A stretch of 18,546 bases of DNA from positions 1-18,546 of the forward strand of contig JBFFXF010000139.1 of the NCBI GenBank assembly GCA_041569895.1, written 5' to 3'. The stretch is from JBFFXF01 sp041569895 (GTDB lineage Bacteria; Planctomycetota; UBA8108; JACQVS01). Positions within the stretch are counted from its first letter, which is position 1. Every line of letters starts with the position of its first letter. The translations under genes and the position numbers were made by a program. This document shows, piece after piece, positions 1-6,900 of this stretch. The notes under the pieces were generated by a model. The model did no database searches and was not told where the DNA came from. It saw only the letters and a list, made by a program, of their open reading frames with translations.

Positions 1-42
1 ACGGGTACGGGTACGGGCACGGGAACGGGTACGAGGACGGGG
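1..42. repeat. GGGNAC-type hexamer array (module A)
   Basis: Seven contiguous 6-bp units of the form ACGGGN fill these bases, with two G-rich variants (ACGAGG, ACGGGG) at the right end. The array continues off the left edge. The same unit, read on the other strand as CGTNCC, builds the array at 9975-10040, including the same GTCCTC/GAGGAC variant. It lies just beyond the stop codon of the amidohydrolase gene, so it is intergenic. Confidence 0.85.
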
Positions 43-58
43 GGTGGGACCTGCGCCT

Positions 59-1294
59 CTAACGCAACTGCGATGGCACCTCGAATACCGCGGTCGACAG
101 TCGCTGGCCGGTCTCGGGGTGTTTCACGGTGCGCTTGACGACGAAGTCGAAGAGCAGCGGGTTGTAGTTGTAGATCTCGTTCAGGAGGCGCCGCTCCTCC
201 CTGGTGATGAAACCCGCGGCGGCGAGTCTCGACGTGCGGAGGGCGAGGTTGACGGCGGGGAAGGGGTAGTCGCTGCCGTGCACGAAGCGGTGGTGCAGGT
301 CCGGTCTCTCGAGCAGCTTCCGCAGCGGCTCCTGGAGGTGATTGAAGAACGTCAGGCAGGCGGTGTCGGCGAACAGGAGGTGCTCGTACTTCGGCTCCTC
401 GAGGAGTCGAACGAGCAGGTCGAAGCCCGAGACCCGTCGATCTCCGCCGTCGGGGTCGTCGAGATCGGGGTAGTCGCCCTTGCTCGCCGCGTGGAGGGCC
501 ACCACCTTGACGCCCATGTCGAGCGGCTTGCGAAGGAGCAGCGGGTTGCCGAGCTGCTGGGCGCCCGCCTCGAAGGCGTTCTCCTCACCCGTATGCGAGA
601 GGAGCACCATGTCGAGCTCGCGCATCTTGGCGTAGAAGCGCTCGAGTCGCGGGCTCGACGGGTCGATGCCCATGCTGTTCGGCAGCCACTTGACGTGCCG
701 GCACCCTCGCAGCGACCAGGCCTCGAGCTTCTCGATCGCGTCGCGGCGGAAGGGGTGAATCGAGATGACCGGGACGAAGACGTCCGGCACGCGATCCGCG
801 AGGTCGACCACCGACGCGTTCGGCACGTAGAGCGGCGTGCGGTCCCAGTCGACCTCGCCGTCGGGGCCATAGAACGCGTCGAGCGCGTAGAGGTAATGCC
901 TGCCGGGCCGCGGAATGGTGCGGATCAGCTCCTGGAGGCGACGCACGTAGTCCTGGACCATGGTGTCCCCGAGCTCGACCCCCGCCGCGCTCAGATAGAC
1001 CATCGTCCGGGCTCGCTTTATCGGGTGATACCACGAGACCCAGCTGCGGTGGAACTGCGCGCTGAGCATGTGGACGTGGTAGTCGTTGAGCGTGTCGATG
1101 CCCTCGAAGGAACGCTCGAGCAGCCGGTGGGCCCCGGCGCTGAGCTCGGACACCATCTCCGACGGCTCGCCCCGGAAGTTGCCGCCGATCTTGTAGTAGA
1201 CGTAGGCGCAGCTCGACTGCGTCAGGGTCAAGGAGAGCAGGGCCAGGGCGACCGACCACCGCGGCCCTCGTCGTCGCGCGCCGCCGTCTTTCAT
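59..1294 (-). CDS. Putative lipoprotein amidohydrolase (amidohydrolase_2, TIM-barrel metal-dependent hydrolase)
   Basis: The 411-aa product starts with a basic, then hydrophobic segment ending in QSSC at residues 27-30, an imperfect lipobox, so it is probably an exported lipoprotein. The rest fits the amidohydrolase_2 (COG2159-like) fold. DYHVHM at 71-76 gives the HxH metal pair on strand 1; SIHP is at 178-181, RHVKWLP at 199-205, LSHTGEE with His234 at 232-238, ALHAA with His268, and HGSDYPFP with Asp342 at 339-346. The C-terminal YNPLLFD (377-383) resembles the family's usual closing NA-loop. The substrate is unknown; relatives hydrolyse or decarboxylate cyclic and aromatic acids. The ATG at 1294 is chosen because the hydrophobic leader begins there and the frame upstream is low-quality sequence antisense to nothing recognisable and overlapping the CorA-like gene. 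The Shine-Dalgarno is weak. Fold confidence is high, substrate none. Confidence 0.85.
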   Translation of the reverse strand: MKDGGARRRGPRWSVALALLSLTLTQSSCAYVYYKIGGNFRGEPSEMVSELSAGAHRLLERSFEGIDTLNDYHVHMLSAQFHRSWVSWYHPIKRARTMVYLSAAGVELGDTMVQDYVRRLQELIRTIPRPGRHYLYALDAFYGPDGEVDWDRTPLYVPNASVVDLADRVPDVFVPVISIHPFRRDAIEKLEAWSLRGCRHVKWLPNSMGIDPSSPRLERFYAKMRELDMVLLSHTGEENAFEAGAQQLGNPLLLRKPLDMGVKVVALHAASKGDYPDLDDPDGGDRRVSGFDLLVRLLEEPKYEHLLFADTACLTFFNHLQEPLRKLLERPDLHHRFVHGSDYPFPAVNLALRTSRLAAAGFITREERRLLNEIYNYNPLLFDFVVKRTVKHPETGQRLSTAVFEVPSQLR

Positions 1295-1479
1295 GCCGAA
1301 GTCATTCCGAAAACGCCTCTTCCGCACGCCCGCGTTCACCGGAGCCCGCCGGTAGGCGCGCGCACGGAAGCCGGTACTTAAACCACATCGATCGGTAGAA
1401 ATCACCCTAATAATGATGAAACACGCCGGGCGTTCTCGCCACAGAACTTCGCCCCCCATCGCGGGAACCCCCCCCGGGG
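1295..1479. other. Intergenic gap upstream of the amidohydrolase gene
   Basis: This 185-bp gap separates two minus-strand genes. It holds an AT-richer patch at about 1375-1430 that contrasts with its surroundings and is the likeliest place for a minus-strand promoter, but I see no convincing -35/-10 pair. A run of eight C followed by GGGG lies at about 1468-1479, right after the CorA-like stop codon. No terminator-like hairpin with a U-tract is visible. Confidence 0.4.
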
Positions 1480-2250
1480 TCAGTCGGCCGGCCCGACGCG
1501 CCTCTCGGGCCGCCGGGCCCTGGAGCCAATGGCGGCGAGGATCCCCGTCAGCACGAGACCCAGCGCCAGCCCGACGCCGATCACGACCACGAACGGCCCC
1601 GGCGGATCGGCCTGCTCGTAGCCGTGGAGGAAGTTCATGCCGAAGACCGTCCCCAGCGTGACGATCGGAAAGAAGAACGCCGCGAGCATGTTCAGCCGGT
1701 GCGCGGCGACCGACATCCGGTGGCTGCTCTCGGCCAGCGCCTCCGACTGCCGCGCCGTCGCGAGCTCGAGGCCGTCCTTGGCGAGGTGATAGAGGAGGTC
1801 GGCGTCGCGATGCACCGCGTAGGCCTCGTCGCGGAAATCGATGATGTCGCGGTACACGGGGAACAGGTCGCGCGCATGCTGGAGCGTGGTGTGAAGATTG
1901 CCCGCGGCGCGATGCAGGGGTCCGAGCTTCTGCACGACCCCCCAGTGCTCCCTCGGCGTATCGGCAAGCGCCAGGTCCTTCTCCAGCGCATCGACGCGAG
2001 CGGCGTACTCGCGCACGTGCGTCCGGAGTGCTGACGGGCCGCTGCCGAGACCGGTCGATGACCACGTCCCGTCGGGCTGCCGCCAGAAGAATCGACCGCT
2101 TCGGCACTCGTCTCCATGGGTCGGCGGCTTGTGGAGCACGAGCAGCAGGTGACCGTCGGCGCTCATGGCGCGCTGGCGGCCGACGCGGGTGCCGAGCCGG
2201 TCGCGGAAAATCTGCGGCACGGCCCAGCTGGACGGCAGGAGTTCGGCCAT
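1480..2250 (-). CDS. CorA-like divalent-cation channel family protein, short form
   Basis: The 256-aa product ends in the classic CorA layout. A long helical, charged central region (about 75-185) leads into TM1 at about 188-203, followed at once by GMN (204-206), the signature triplet of CorA-type magnesium channels, then a short acidic loop and TM2 at about 219-241, with a basic tail. CorA proteins are usually about 300-370 aa, so the N-terminal cytoplasmic alpha/beta domain is reduced here (residues 1-70 are only weakly structured). Mg2+, Co2+ or Zn2+ transport is plausible from family knowledge, but the substrate cannot be read from sequence. The ATG at 2250 is preferred over an in-frame GTG at 2298 because TGGAGC lies 5 nt upstream of the ATG. 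It is divergent from the small membrane-protein gene at 2531. Confidence 0.8.
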   Translation of the reverse strand: MAELLPSSWAVPQIFRDRLGTRVGRQRAMSADGHLLLVLHKPPTHGDECRSGRFFWRQPDGTWSSTGLGSGPSALRTHVREYAARVDALEKDLALADTPREHWGVVQKLGPLHRAAGNLHTTLQHARDLFPVYRDIIDFRDEAYAVHRDADLLYHLAKDGLELATARQSEALAESSHRMSVAAHRLNMLAAFFFPIVTLGTVFGMNFLHGYEQADPPGPFVVVIGVGLALGLVLTGILAAIGSRARRPERRVGPAD

Positions 2251-2255
2251 CGTCG

Positions 2256-2259
2256 CTCC
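2256..2259 (-). promoter_or_regulatory. Ribosome binding site of the CorA-like gene
   Basis: GGAG on the minus strand, 5 nt before the ATG at 2250. It decides between this ATG and the in-frame GTG at 2298, which lacks a comparable site. Confidence 0.6.
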
Positions 2260-2347
2260 AGTGAAAGAGGCGGCTGAGAACCCGGTATGCGAAACCACGC
2301 AGGATCAGAGGCTGCGGGAGCCGAGAGATTTATGTCGGGCAGTATAC

Positions 2348-2412
2348 CTCCGATTCCGTTGCTGTTCCCGGCCCCGGTCCCGGCCCCGAAAGGCGTCCTC
2401 GTCCTCGAGGAC
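2348..2412. repeat. Module A/B repeat fragment in the divergent intergenic region
   Basis: A short CCGATTCCG motif (module B type) is followed by GC-rich hexamer-like sequence (2364-2391) and a GTCCTCGTCCTCGAGGAC stretch (2395-2412, module A variant). The 13 bp at 2379-2391 are the exact reverse complement of 8480-8492, and further GGGCC/GGAAC blocks continue the match. This copy is therefore in inverted orientation relative to the one between the beta-propeller and oxidoreductase genes. Confidence 0.7.
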
Positions 2413-2473
2413 CGAAGCCGCCTCCGCGGCCACGCGTGACCGAAAACCGAGACGTCATTCGCCCGCCGCCGTC

Positions 2474-2479
2474 TACAAT
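2474..2479 (+). promoter_or_regulatory. Possible -10 element for the small membrane-protein gene
   Basis: TACAAT is a near-consensus sigma-70 -10 hexamer in otherwise GC-rich sequence, about 50 bp before the start codon at 2531. No good -35 is present at 16-18 bp spacing (GACGTC at 2451-2456 is poor), so this is only a candidate. The rest of the 280-bp divergent gap (2251-2530) holds the repeat fragment at 2348-2412 and nothing else I can name. Confidence 0.25.
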
Positions 2480-2514
2480 GCGTCCACGCGTCGGGGCGAC
2501 CGGCAACCTCATTC

Positions 2515-2521
2515 AAGGGAG
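2515..2521 (+). promoter_or_regulatory. Ribosome binding site selecting a GTG start
   Basis: AAGGGAG lies 9 nt upstream of the GTG at 2531. It is the main reason to start the small membrane protein there and not further upstream, where the frame runs through repeat sequence. Confidence 0.65.
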
Positions 2522-2530
2522 TCTCCCACA

Positions 2531-2818
2531 GTGCTCGTGCTCCTTCTCGACGTCGTCGCGCTCTGGGCGATCACGAGTTTTCTGGCGAAACAGAACATGT
2601 CGGAGGAGATGTTTCGCTTCGTGGTCTTCGCGGCGGTGCTCATCCTGTCCGGCGCGCTCATCGTGTTCGGCGGCGCGCCGCCCGCGCTCGCCTTGGCGAC
2701 CTGGTTCATCGTGCTCTTCTTCGGGATGAAATTCTGGATCGGAGCCTCGTGGCTGGGCTCCGTGATCGGGGCCGCCCTGTTCGTCGCCTACCGCTTGCTT
2801 CTCGGCCTGATTTTCTGA
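2531..2818 (+). CDS. Small multi-pass membrane protein of unknown function
   Basis: The 95-aa product is almost entirely hydrophobic. Segments at about 1-17, 29-47, 49-70 and 72-94 read as four membrane helices, with short charged links such as AKQNMSEEMFR (19-29). No catalytic motif is visible. The start is a GTG preceded by a strong AAGGGAG. It is the only plus-strand gene in the window that I accept: the hydrophobic coding pattern begins exactly at this GTG and ends at the TGA. It diverges from the CorA-like gene and converges with the 124-aa gene, 67 bp away. It could be a holin-like or phage-shock-type small protein, but nothing in the sequence favours any named family. Confidence 0.7.
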   Translation: MLVLLLDVVALWAITSFLAKQNMSEEMFRFVVFAAVLILSGALIVFGGAPPALALATWFIVLFFGMKFWIGASWLGSVIGAALFVAYRLLLGLIF

Positions 2819-2830
2819 CGGTCCTGGTTG

Positions 2831-2859
2831 CGTGCCCGTGCCCGAAGAATCTGCGCGAC
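2831..2859. repeat. Module A plus module D fragment between convergent genes
   Basis: CGTGCCCGTGCCCG (2831-2844) is two GGGCAC units of module A on the complementary strand. AATCTGCGCGAC (2848-2859) resembles one unit of the TCTGCG repeat. Both sit in the 67-bp gap between convergent stop codons. I see no bidirectional terminator hairpin here. Confidence 0.5.
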
Positions 2860-2885
2860 ACCGCCGGCGTGAGCGACCGGGCAGT

Positions 2886-3260
2886 TCAGTCGAATCGATG
2901 ATAAGGATTCAAATCTGCAGGAGAAATCCAGTCGACTCCTCGAGACCGCAACAGCAGCTTCTTCTTCCTCCACACCGTGTGGCACATGCCTCGGCGTCGC
3001 ACGGAATAAAGCGACGCCAGCTCCCGTTCTACGTCGGCGAACACCTCGGAATGCTCAACGCTATCCTCGATGGGGTCGTACCTGGTCGGTCCCGTCTGGT
3101 TGATGTAGGCCTCGATTACTCGTTGGGCCTGAGCCTCGGAGAATCGTAGAAGAAAGCGCGCGAACGAACGCTTGCTGCGGAAGCTCTTCTCCGCTGCACG
3201 GCCGACAACCGGATCGTTGAGGTACTTCACGAAACGGGGATTCCGTCCAAAAGGCCACAT
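2886..3260 (-). CDS. Hypothetical protein, 124 aa, in lower-GC sequence
   Basis: The product is charged and mostly helical in the N-terminal half (EKSFRSKRSFARFLLRFSE, about 24-42), with no signal peptide and no membrane segment. The C-terminal part, RGMCHTVWRKKKLLL (89-103) followed by VDWISPADLNPYHRFD (109-124), has the dense aromatic, Cys/His and Pro/Asp/Asn pattern of a conserved motif. I have an impression of similar C-termini in uncharacterised bacterial proteins but cannot name a family. Codon use is less GC-biased than in its neighbours, and the gene sits next to the repeat-rich gap, which suggests later acquisition. The ATG at 3260 has only a poor ribosome site. Function unknown; probably cytoplasmic. 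Confidence 0.65.
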   Translation of the reverse strand: MWPFGRNPRFVKYLNDPVVGRAAEKSFRSKRSFARFLLRFSEAQAQRVIEAYINQTGPTRYDPIEDSVEHSEVFADVERELASLYSVRRRGMCHTVWRKKKLLLRSRGVDWISPADLNPYHRFD

Positions 3261-3285
3261 GGCTCTGCTTTTCCGAGTTTGGTTA

Positions 3286-3300
3286 GAGCGGCACCGCTCG
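3286..3300. repeat. Shared anchor sequence, copy 1 (small inverted repeat)
   Basis: GAGCGGCACCGCTCG contains the inverted repeat GAGCGG-CA-CCGCTC. The same 15 bases occur at 9962-9976 with one change (T for C, leaving a G-T wobble), at the left border of the second repeat-rich gap. Confidence 0.65.
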
Positions 3301-3305
3301 GTCGC

Positions 3306-3320
3306 TGACCTCTGACCTCT
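3306..3320. repeat. TGACCTC heptamers (module C in reverse orientation)
   Basis: Two exact TGACCTC units plus one base. Reverse-complemented they read GAGGTCA, matching the CAGAGRTCAGAG pattern of module C at 3692-3708 and 10154-10190. Confidence 0.6.
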
Positions 3321-3331
3321 GTCGGTGATCT

Positions 3332-3394
3332 CGGTCTCGGACCCTGTGGCGAAGCACTGCTCGCAAGCAGTGCCTCTGGACAGGTCCGAGGTCG
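3332..3394. other. Two-tier hairpin (possible structured RNA or palindromic element)
   Basis: The inner stem is perfect: GCACTGCT (3354-3361) pairs with AGCAGTGC (3366-3373) around a CGCA loop. After a 6 x 6 internal loop (3348-3353 and 3374-3379), the outer stem pairs 3336-3347 (CTCGGACCCTGT) with 3380-3390 (ACAGGTCCGAG), with one bulged C. Four further pairs, two of them wobble, extend it to 3332 and 3394. It lies 72-134 bp upstream of the 124-aa gene's start codon, so it could be in that gene's 5' leader. It could equally be a REP-like extragenic palindrome. There is no U-tract, so it is not a classic terminator. Confidence 0.6.
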
Positions 3395-3580
3395 CAGTCG
3401 CCCGGACTGGGCAATTGACTGTGGTTGTCTCTCTCCGCTCGACTCATCGTGTGACGGTTGTTCTTCGTTCTCGCTCTGAGCTGGCTCGCCTGCGCGGATC
3501 GATCATCAGCCGGCGGTTTTCATGCGACCAGTCGGTTTCGGTCTGCGTCTGGAGTTGTAGAAGGGATCATAGGCCTCATC

Positions 3581-3690
3581 GTCCGATGACCCACTCCGAT
3601 ACAGATGGCCGAAACCGATACCGATACCGATTCCGATGACCGATCCCGATCCCGATCCCGATTCCGATTCCGATCACCGAGACCGATGAC
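3581..3690. repeat. CCGATN hexamer array (module B), copy 1
   Basis: The core at 3614-3675 is near-continuous CCGATA/CCGATT/CCGATC hexamers, flanked by spaced CCGATGACC units. The first 32 bp (3581-3612) match 10054-10085 at 30 of 32 positions although that block is not itself a simple repeat. This shows common descent of the two arrays and not independent slippage. Confidence 0.85.
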
Positions 3691-3691
3691 C

Positions 3692-3708
3692 GAGATCAGA
3701 GATCAGAG
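3692..3708. repeat. GATCAGA heptamer array (module C), copy 1
   Basis: GAGATCAGAGATCAGAG, two and a half 7-bp units, follows directly on the module B array. The order B then C is the same as in the second gap (10154-10190). Confidence 0.75.
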
Positions 3709-3727
3709 TCGGGTTTTGAGATTGGCC

Positions 3728-3775
3728 TCTGCGTCATCTGCGTCATCTGCGTCGTCTGCGGAAATCTGCGTTCCC
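3728..3775. repeat. TCTGCGTCA nonamer array (module D), copy 1
   Basis: Four 9-bp units (TCTGCGTCA twice, TCTGCGTCG, TCTGCGGAA) end in ATCTGCGTTCCC. The second copy of module D at 10244-10312 ends in the same ATCTGCGTTCCC, so the right border is shared. Confidence 0.8.
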
Positions 3776-3840
3776 CTCCTCGTCGGACTTCGGCCGTGCT
3801 GTCGCTCTGTGACATGCGCGTTTCCTCTCTCATCATCTTC

Positions 3841-3892
3841 TTTTCCTGCCTTCCTGCTCTTCCTGCCTTCCTTGCCGTGCTCTCCTGCCTTC
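3841..3892. repeat. CTTCCTGCC pyrimidine-rich tract (module E)
   Basis: TTCCTGCC or TTCCTGCT occurs repeatedly at 8-9 bp spacing, in a C/T-rich strand. I see no second copy of this module in the window. Confidence 0.6.
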
Positions 3893-3924
3893 AGACTCTC
3901 GCAGGCGGTGTCGAGCAGCCTCCT

Positions 3925-3945
3925 CGGGAACGGGAACGGGCACGA
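3925..3945. repeat. Short GGGAAC hexamer array (module A)
   Basis: GGGAAC, GGGAAC and GGGCAC in tandem, only a few bases from the stop codon of the esterase/sialidase gene at 3951. Same unit as the arrays at 1-42 and 9975-10040. Confidence 0.7.
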
Positions 3946-3950
3946 AAGGG

Positions 3951-6900
3951 TCAGGGCGACCAGATTGTCGCCTCGATTCCCCGGTCCCCGCGCGGCGCCC
4001 GGTGGAAGTAATAGACCGTCACCACCCGCCCGTCGGGACGCTGGACCGAGCGCGGGTAGCCGACGTCTCGGCCGCCGCCGTCGTTTCTCAGCGCGATTGT
4101 CCTGCCCCACGTCCGTCCGCCGTCGTCGCTCAGGCGGGCGCGGATGCCGAAGGGCGGCGCGCGATGGCCGTACGTCAGGCAGAGGCGGCCGTCGGCGAGG
4201 CGGATCAGCGAGGGCGGGTTGCCCTCGCCGGTCGTGGCGATGTCGCCGAGCGGCTGCCAGGTGGCGCCGTCGTCCTCCGAGCGCCACGCCTCGATCCAGC
4301 GTCGCGGTCCGTCGCGCCGTCGCACCGCGGTGACGAGGACGGTCGGGGACAGTCTCACCGTCGAGGGCATGATCGAGAAGCCGGACGGCTCGGAGCCGAT
4401 GAACGAGACCAGCCGCCACGATGCGCCGCCGTCGGTCGTCCTCGCGCAGAGCGGACGCCCCTCGCGACTGTTCGCCTTCGCGGCAGTCAGGAACACGGTG
4501 CAGTCGCGGGGCCCGTTGACCAGGTAATCGGTGCGGGCCGCGATGCCCGGCGTGCCGAGGTTGGGGAAGCGGAACGGGCCGCGCCACGTGCGGCACCGAT
4601 CGAGCGAGTAGTGGAACAGCGATGGTCCGCCGTGGTTGTCCGTCATGCGCAGCGTCAGCGCGAAGCCGGGCGCGGTGAAGTCGATGCCGCCGGGGCAGTC
4701 ACGCGGCTCCGGCCCGTCGAGGTACTCCGGAACGGTGCCGTGGAGCGCCTCCCCCCGCGGCACGAGGAAGCCGCGCTCGCCCGGATGCTCGAGCGACCAC
4801 GTCTCGCCGCCGTCGAGCGAGCGGGCCAGCCAGTGCTCCTCGGGACGCTCGCGGTCGATGGCGTGGCGGCGCGGTCCGAGATCGCGGAACTGCCCGACGC
4901 CGAAACCGACGACGATCTCGTTCCCCCAGGACCAGATGCCGTGGTTCGCCGGCCAGCCGCCGAAACGGCCACGCGCGCGAAAGACGGTGACATGGCGGGC
5001 TGCGATCGAGGCCGTCCGTTCACCCCTGCGCTCGGCATCCGCCGGCTCCGGCGCGCGCCAGGAGAAGGGCGGCGCGGTGTCGCCGAGCGGGAGCTCGTCG
5101 AAGCGACGTCCACCCGCCGGCGCAGCGCCGTGGAACTGCTGCCGCAGGAACTCGAGGAGCGCGCGCCAGTCCTCGGCGTTCTGGTCGTGGCGTCCCTCGC
5201 GCATGGCGATGCCGATCCGCTCCCGCGCTCCGAGAAACCGATACACCTCGCGCGCCGCCAGGTGCGTCGCCTGCGTGCCGGTCGGGTTGGCCCAGAGATC
5301 GCCGAACGCGTCCGTCGAGATGAACGCGCGCGGCGCGACGAGCGCGACCAGGAAGTGCTGGTCGAGCGGCAGGCGATCGACGCGACCGCGGAAACTGCGC
5401 AGCCGCGGGTGGAACCAGTACGCGAATCGGCTCGTCTCGGTGATCGCCTCGAGCGTCTCCGGACGCGGCCCGAGGACGCGATACGAGCCCGCCCCACCGG
5501 CGCCGGAGCCGTTCGGCGCGGTCAGCGCGATGCGCTCGTCGAGCGCGCCGGCGAGCAGCGCCGCCTTGCCGCCGCGCGAATGCCCGGTGATGGCGATGCG
5601 CGCCGGGTCGACGTCGTCGCGAGTCAGCAGATAGTCGACGACCCGCATGGCGCCCCAGGCCCACACCGCGAGCGTGCCCCAGTCGTGCTCGGGCCACGTT
5701 GCCTGGGCCTGACCGATCACGCCACGGCGGTCCGGATCGAGGTCCTCGCGGACGTAATCGCACACCATGAAACCGTGCTCGACGAGACCGGCGGCGCGCG
5801 GCGTGTCGACGAGGCGGCCGACGTTCTGGATGACCACCGGGAACGGACCCGCGCCGCTGGCCGGCCGGCGGATGCGGACGCGCATCGACACGCCGTGACC
5901 GGGGCCGAACCGGAGCCGCAGGTCGGTCTCGCCGCCGTCGCGTGAGGCGACCGTCCTCGCGACCACGTTCCCCGGCGGAGGCGGCAGCGATCCGTACTCG
6001 AAGTACTGCGCCATCGACGCGATCTCCTCCCGTCGCAGCCGCCAGTCCGCCGTCGTCGAGACGCGCACACCGTCGGCCATCAGGAAGGGATCGGGGAACT
6101 CGCGGATCGACGGCAGCTCGCCAACGGGCGGCAGGTCGGGCGGCAGGTCGGGCGTTCCCGTGACGTCGGGCGAGCGTCGCAGCAGTCCGACGAGCCGCAG
6201 GCGGTACGCTCGATTCGTCTCGCCGAGATCCTCCGGCAGGAAGACGACGTCGTCGCCGTCGATCGCCATCCCTTCACGACCGAGCTCGACCCCGAACGGT
6301 CGCGGCAGGATGACCTCGGTCTCGACCGCGAGGGAGTCGCCGGCGCCGCCGATCACCAGGAGACGGCTGCGGGGCGGCTCCGCAGCCGCGTCGCTCCCCT
6401 TGAGGATGCCGCTGGCCACCATTCGATCGCCGTGGAACGTCCAGTCCTGCACGGCCAGTCCGGAACGCGCCGGGACCGCCGGATCGACGCCGAGACGCGC
6501 GCCGCGGAGCACGTCGCGGTCCAGACGCGCTGTCTGTCGTCCGTCGAGCGACCACACGAGGACGTCGGTCGTGTCCCAGGTCGCGCCCCGAAGCTCCACA
6601 CCCGACGGCGCGACGGCGAGCGCGCCGATGTGATCGTCCACCGGGAACTCCGCGCGCGCTCGCGGGCGATCGCCGGGGCGAAGCGATGCGATCTCGTACG
6701 CGCGGACCAGCGTCCGCCCGCCGCGGCGACTCTCGGCGATGGGAATCCACAGCCGCGAGCCGTCCGAGTCGAGGCCGCCCGGGTGATCGAGCTGTGCGTC
6801 GCCGGTCGCGTCCGGGGTGATGTCCCACGCGTCCCACGAGTCACGCGTCTCCCGCGTTCGGAGCAACAGCGCGCGTCTCGGCGAAACGTCGTCGCGGCGC

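Larger units (their letters stand above)
3261..3950. other. 690-bp repeat-rich intergenic region (mosaic element 1)
   Basis: No credible gene is present. Going rightward it holds: GGCTCTGCTT (3261-3270, also at 10039-10048); a GAGCGGCACCGCTCG anchor (3286-3300); TGACCTC heptamers (3306-3320); a two-tier hairpin (3332-3394); about 190 bp of unremarkable lower-GC sequence; then CCGATN hexamers, GATCAGA heptamers, TCTGCGTCA nonamers, a CTTCCTGCC tract and GGGAAC hexamers. It separates the promoter side of the 124-aa gene from the 3' end of the esterase/sialidase gene. Short frames that stay open here owe this to repeat units of 6 or 9 bp and do not look like genes. Confidence 0.8.

Noticed and set aside
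1295..2107. Extension of the amidohydrolase frame to 2107
   Set aside because: The added part overlaps the CorA-like gene in another frame, is Arg/Ala-rich, and would bury the export signal that starts at 1294.
2341..2346. TATACT (minus strand) as a -10 for the CorA-like gene
   Set aside because: No matching -35 at normal spacing, and the sequence around it belongs to the repeat fragment.
3332..3394. Rho-independent terminator
   Set aside because: The hairpin has no U-tract on either strand and lies upstream of, not after, the nearest minus-strand gene; on the plus strand no gene ends there.
3581..3775. CRISPR-like array
   Set aside because: Units of 6-9 bp in direct tandem without unique spacers or 25-40 bp repeats, and no cas genes nearby.
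3605..4333. Plus-strand gene across the repeat region encoding Ser/Arg/Phe/Asp dipeptide runs
   Set aside because: The peptide merely reflects the CCGATN hexamers and then runs antisense into the esterase/sialidase gene.
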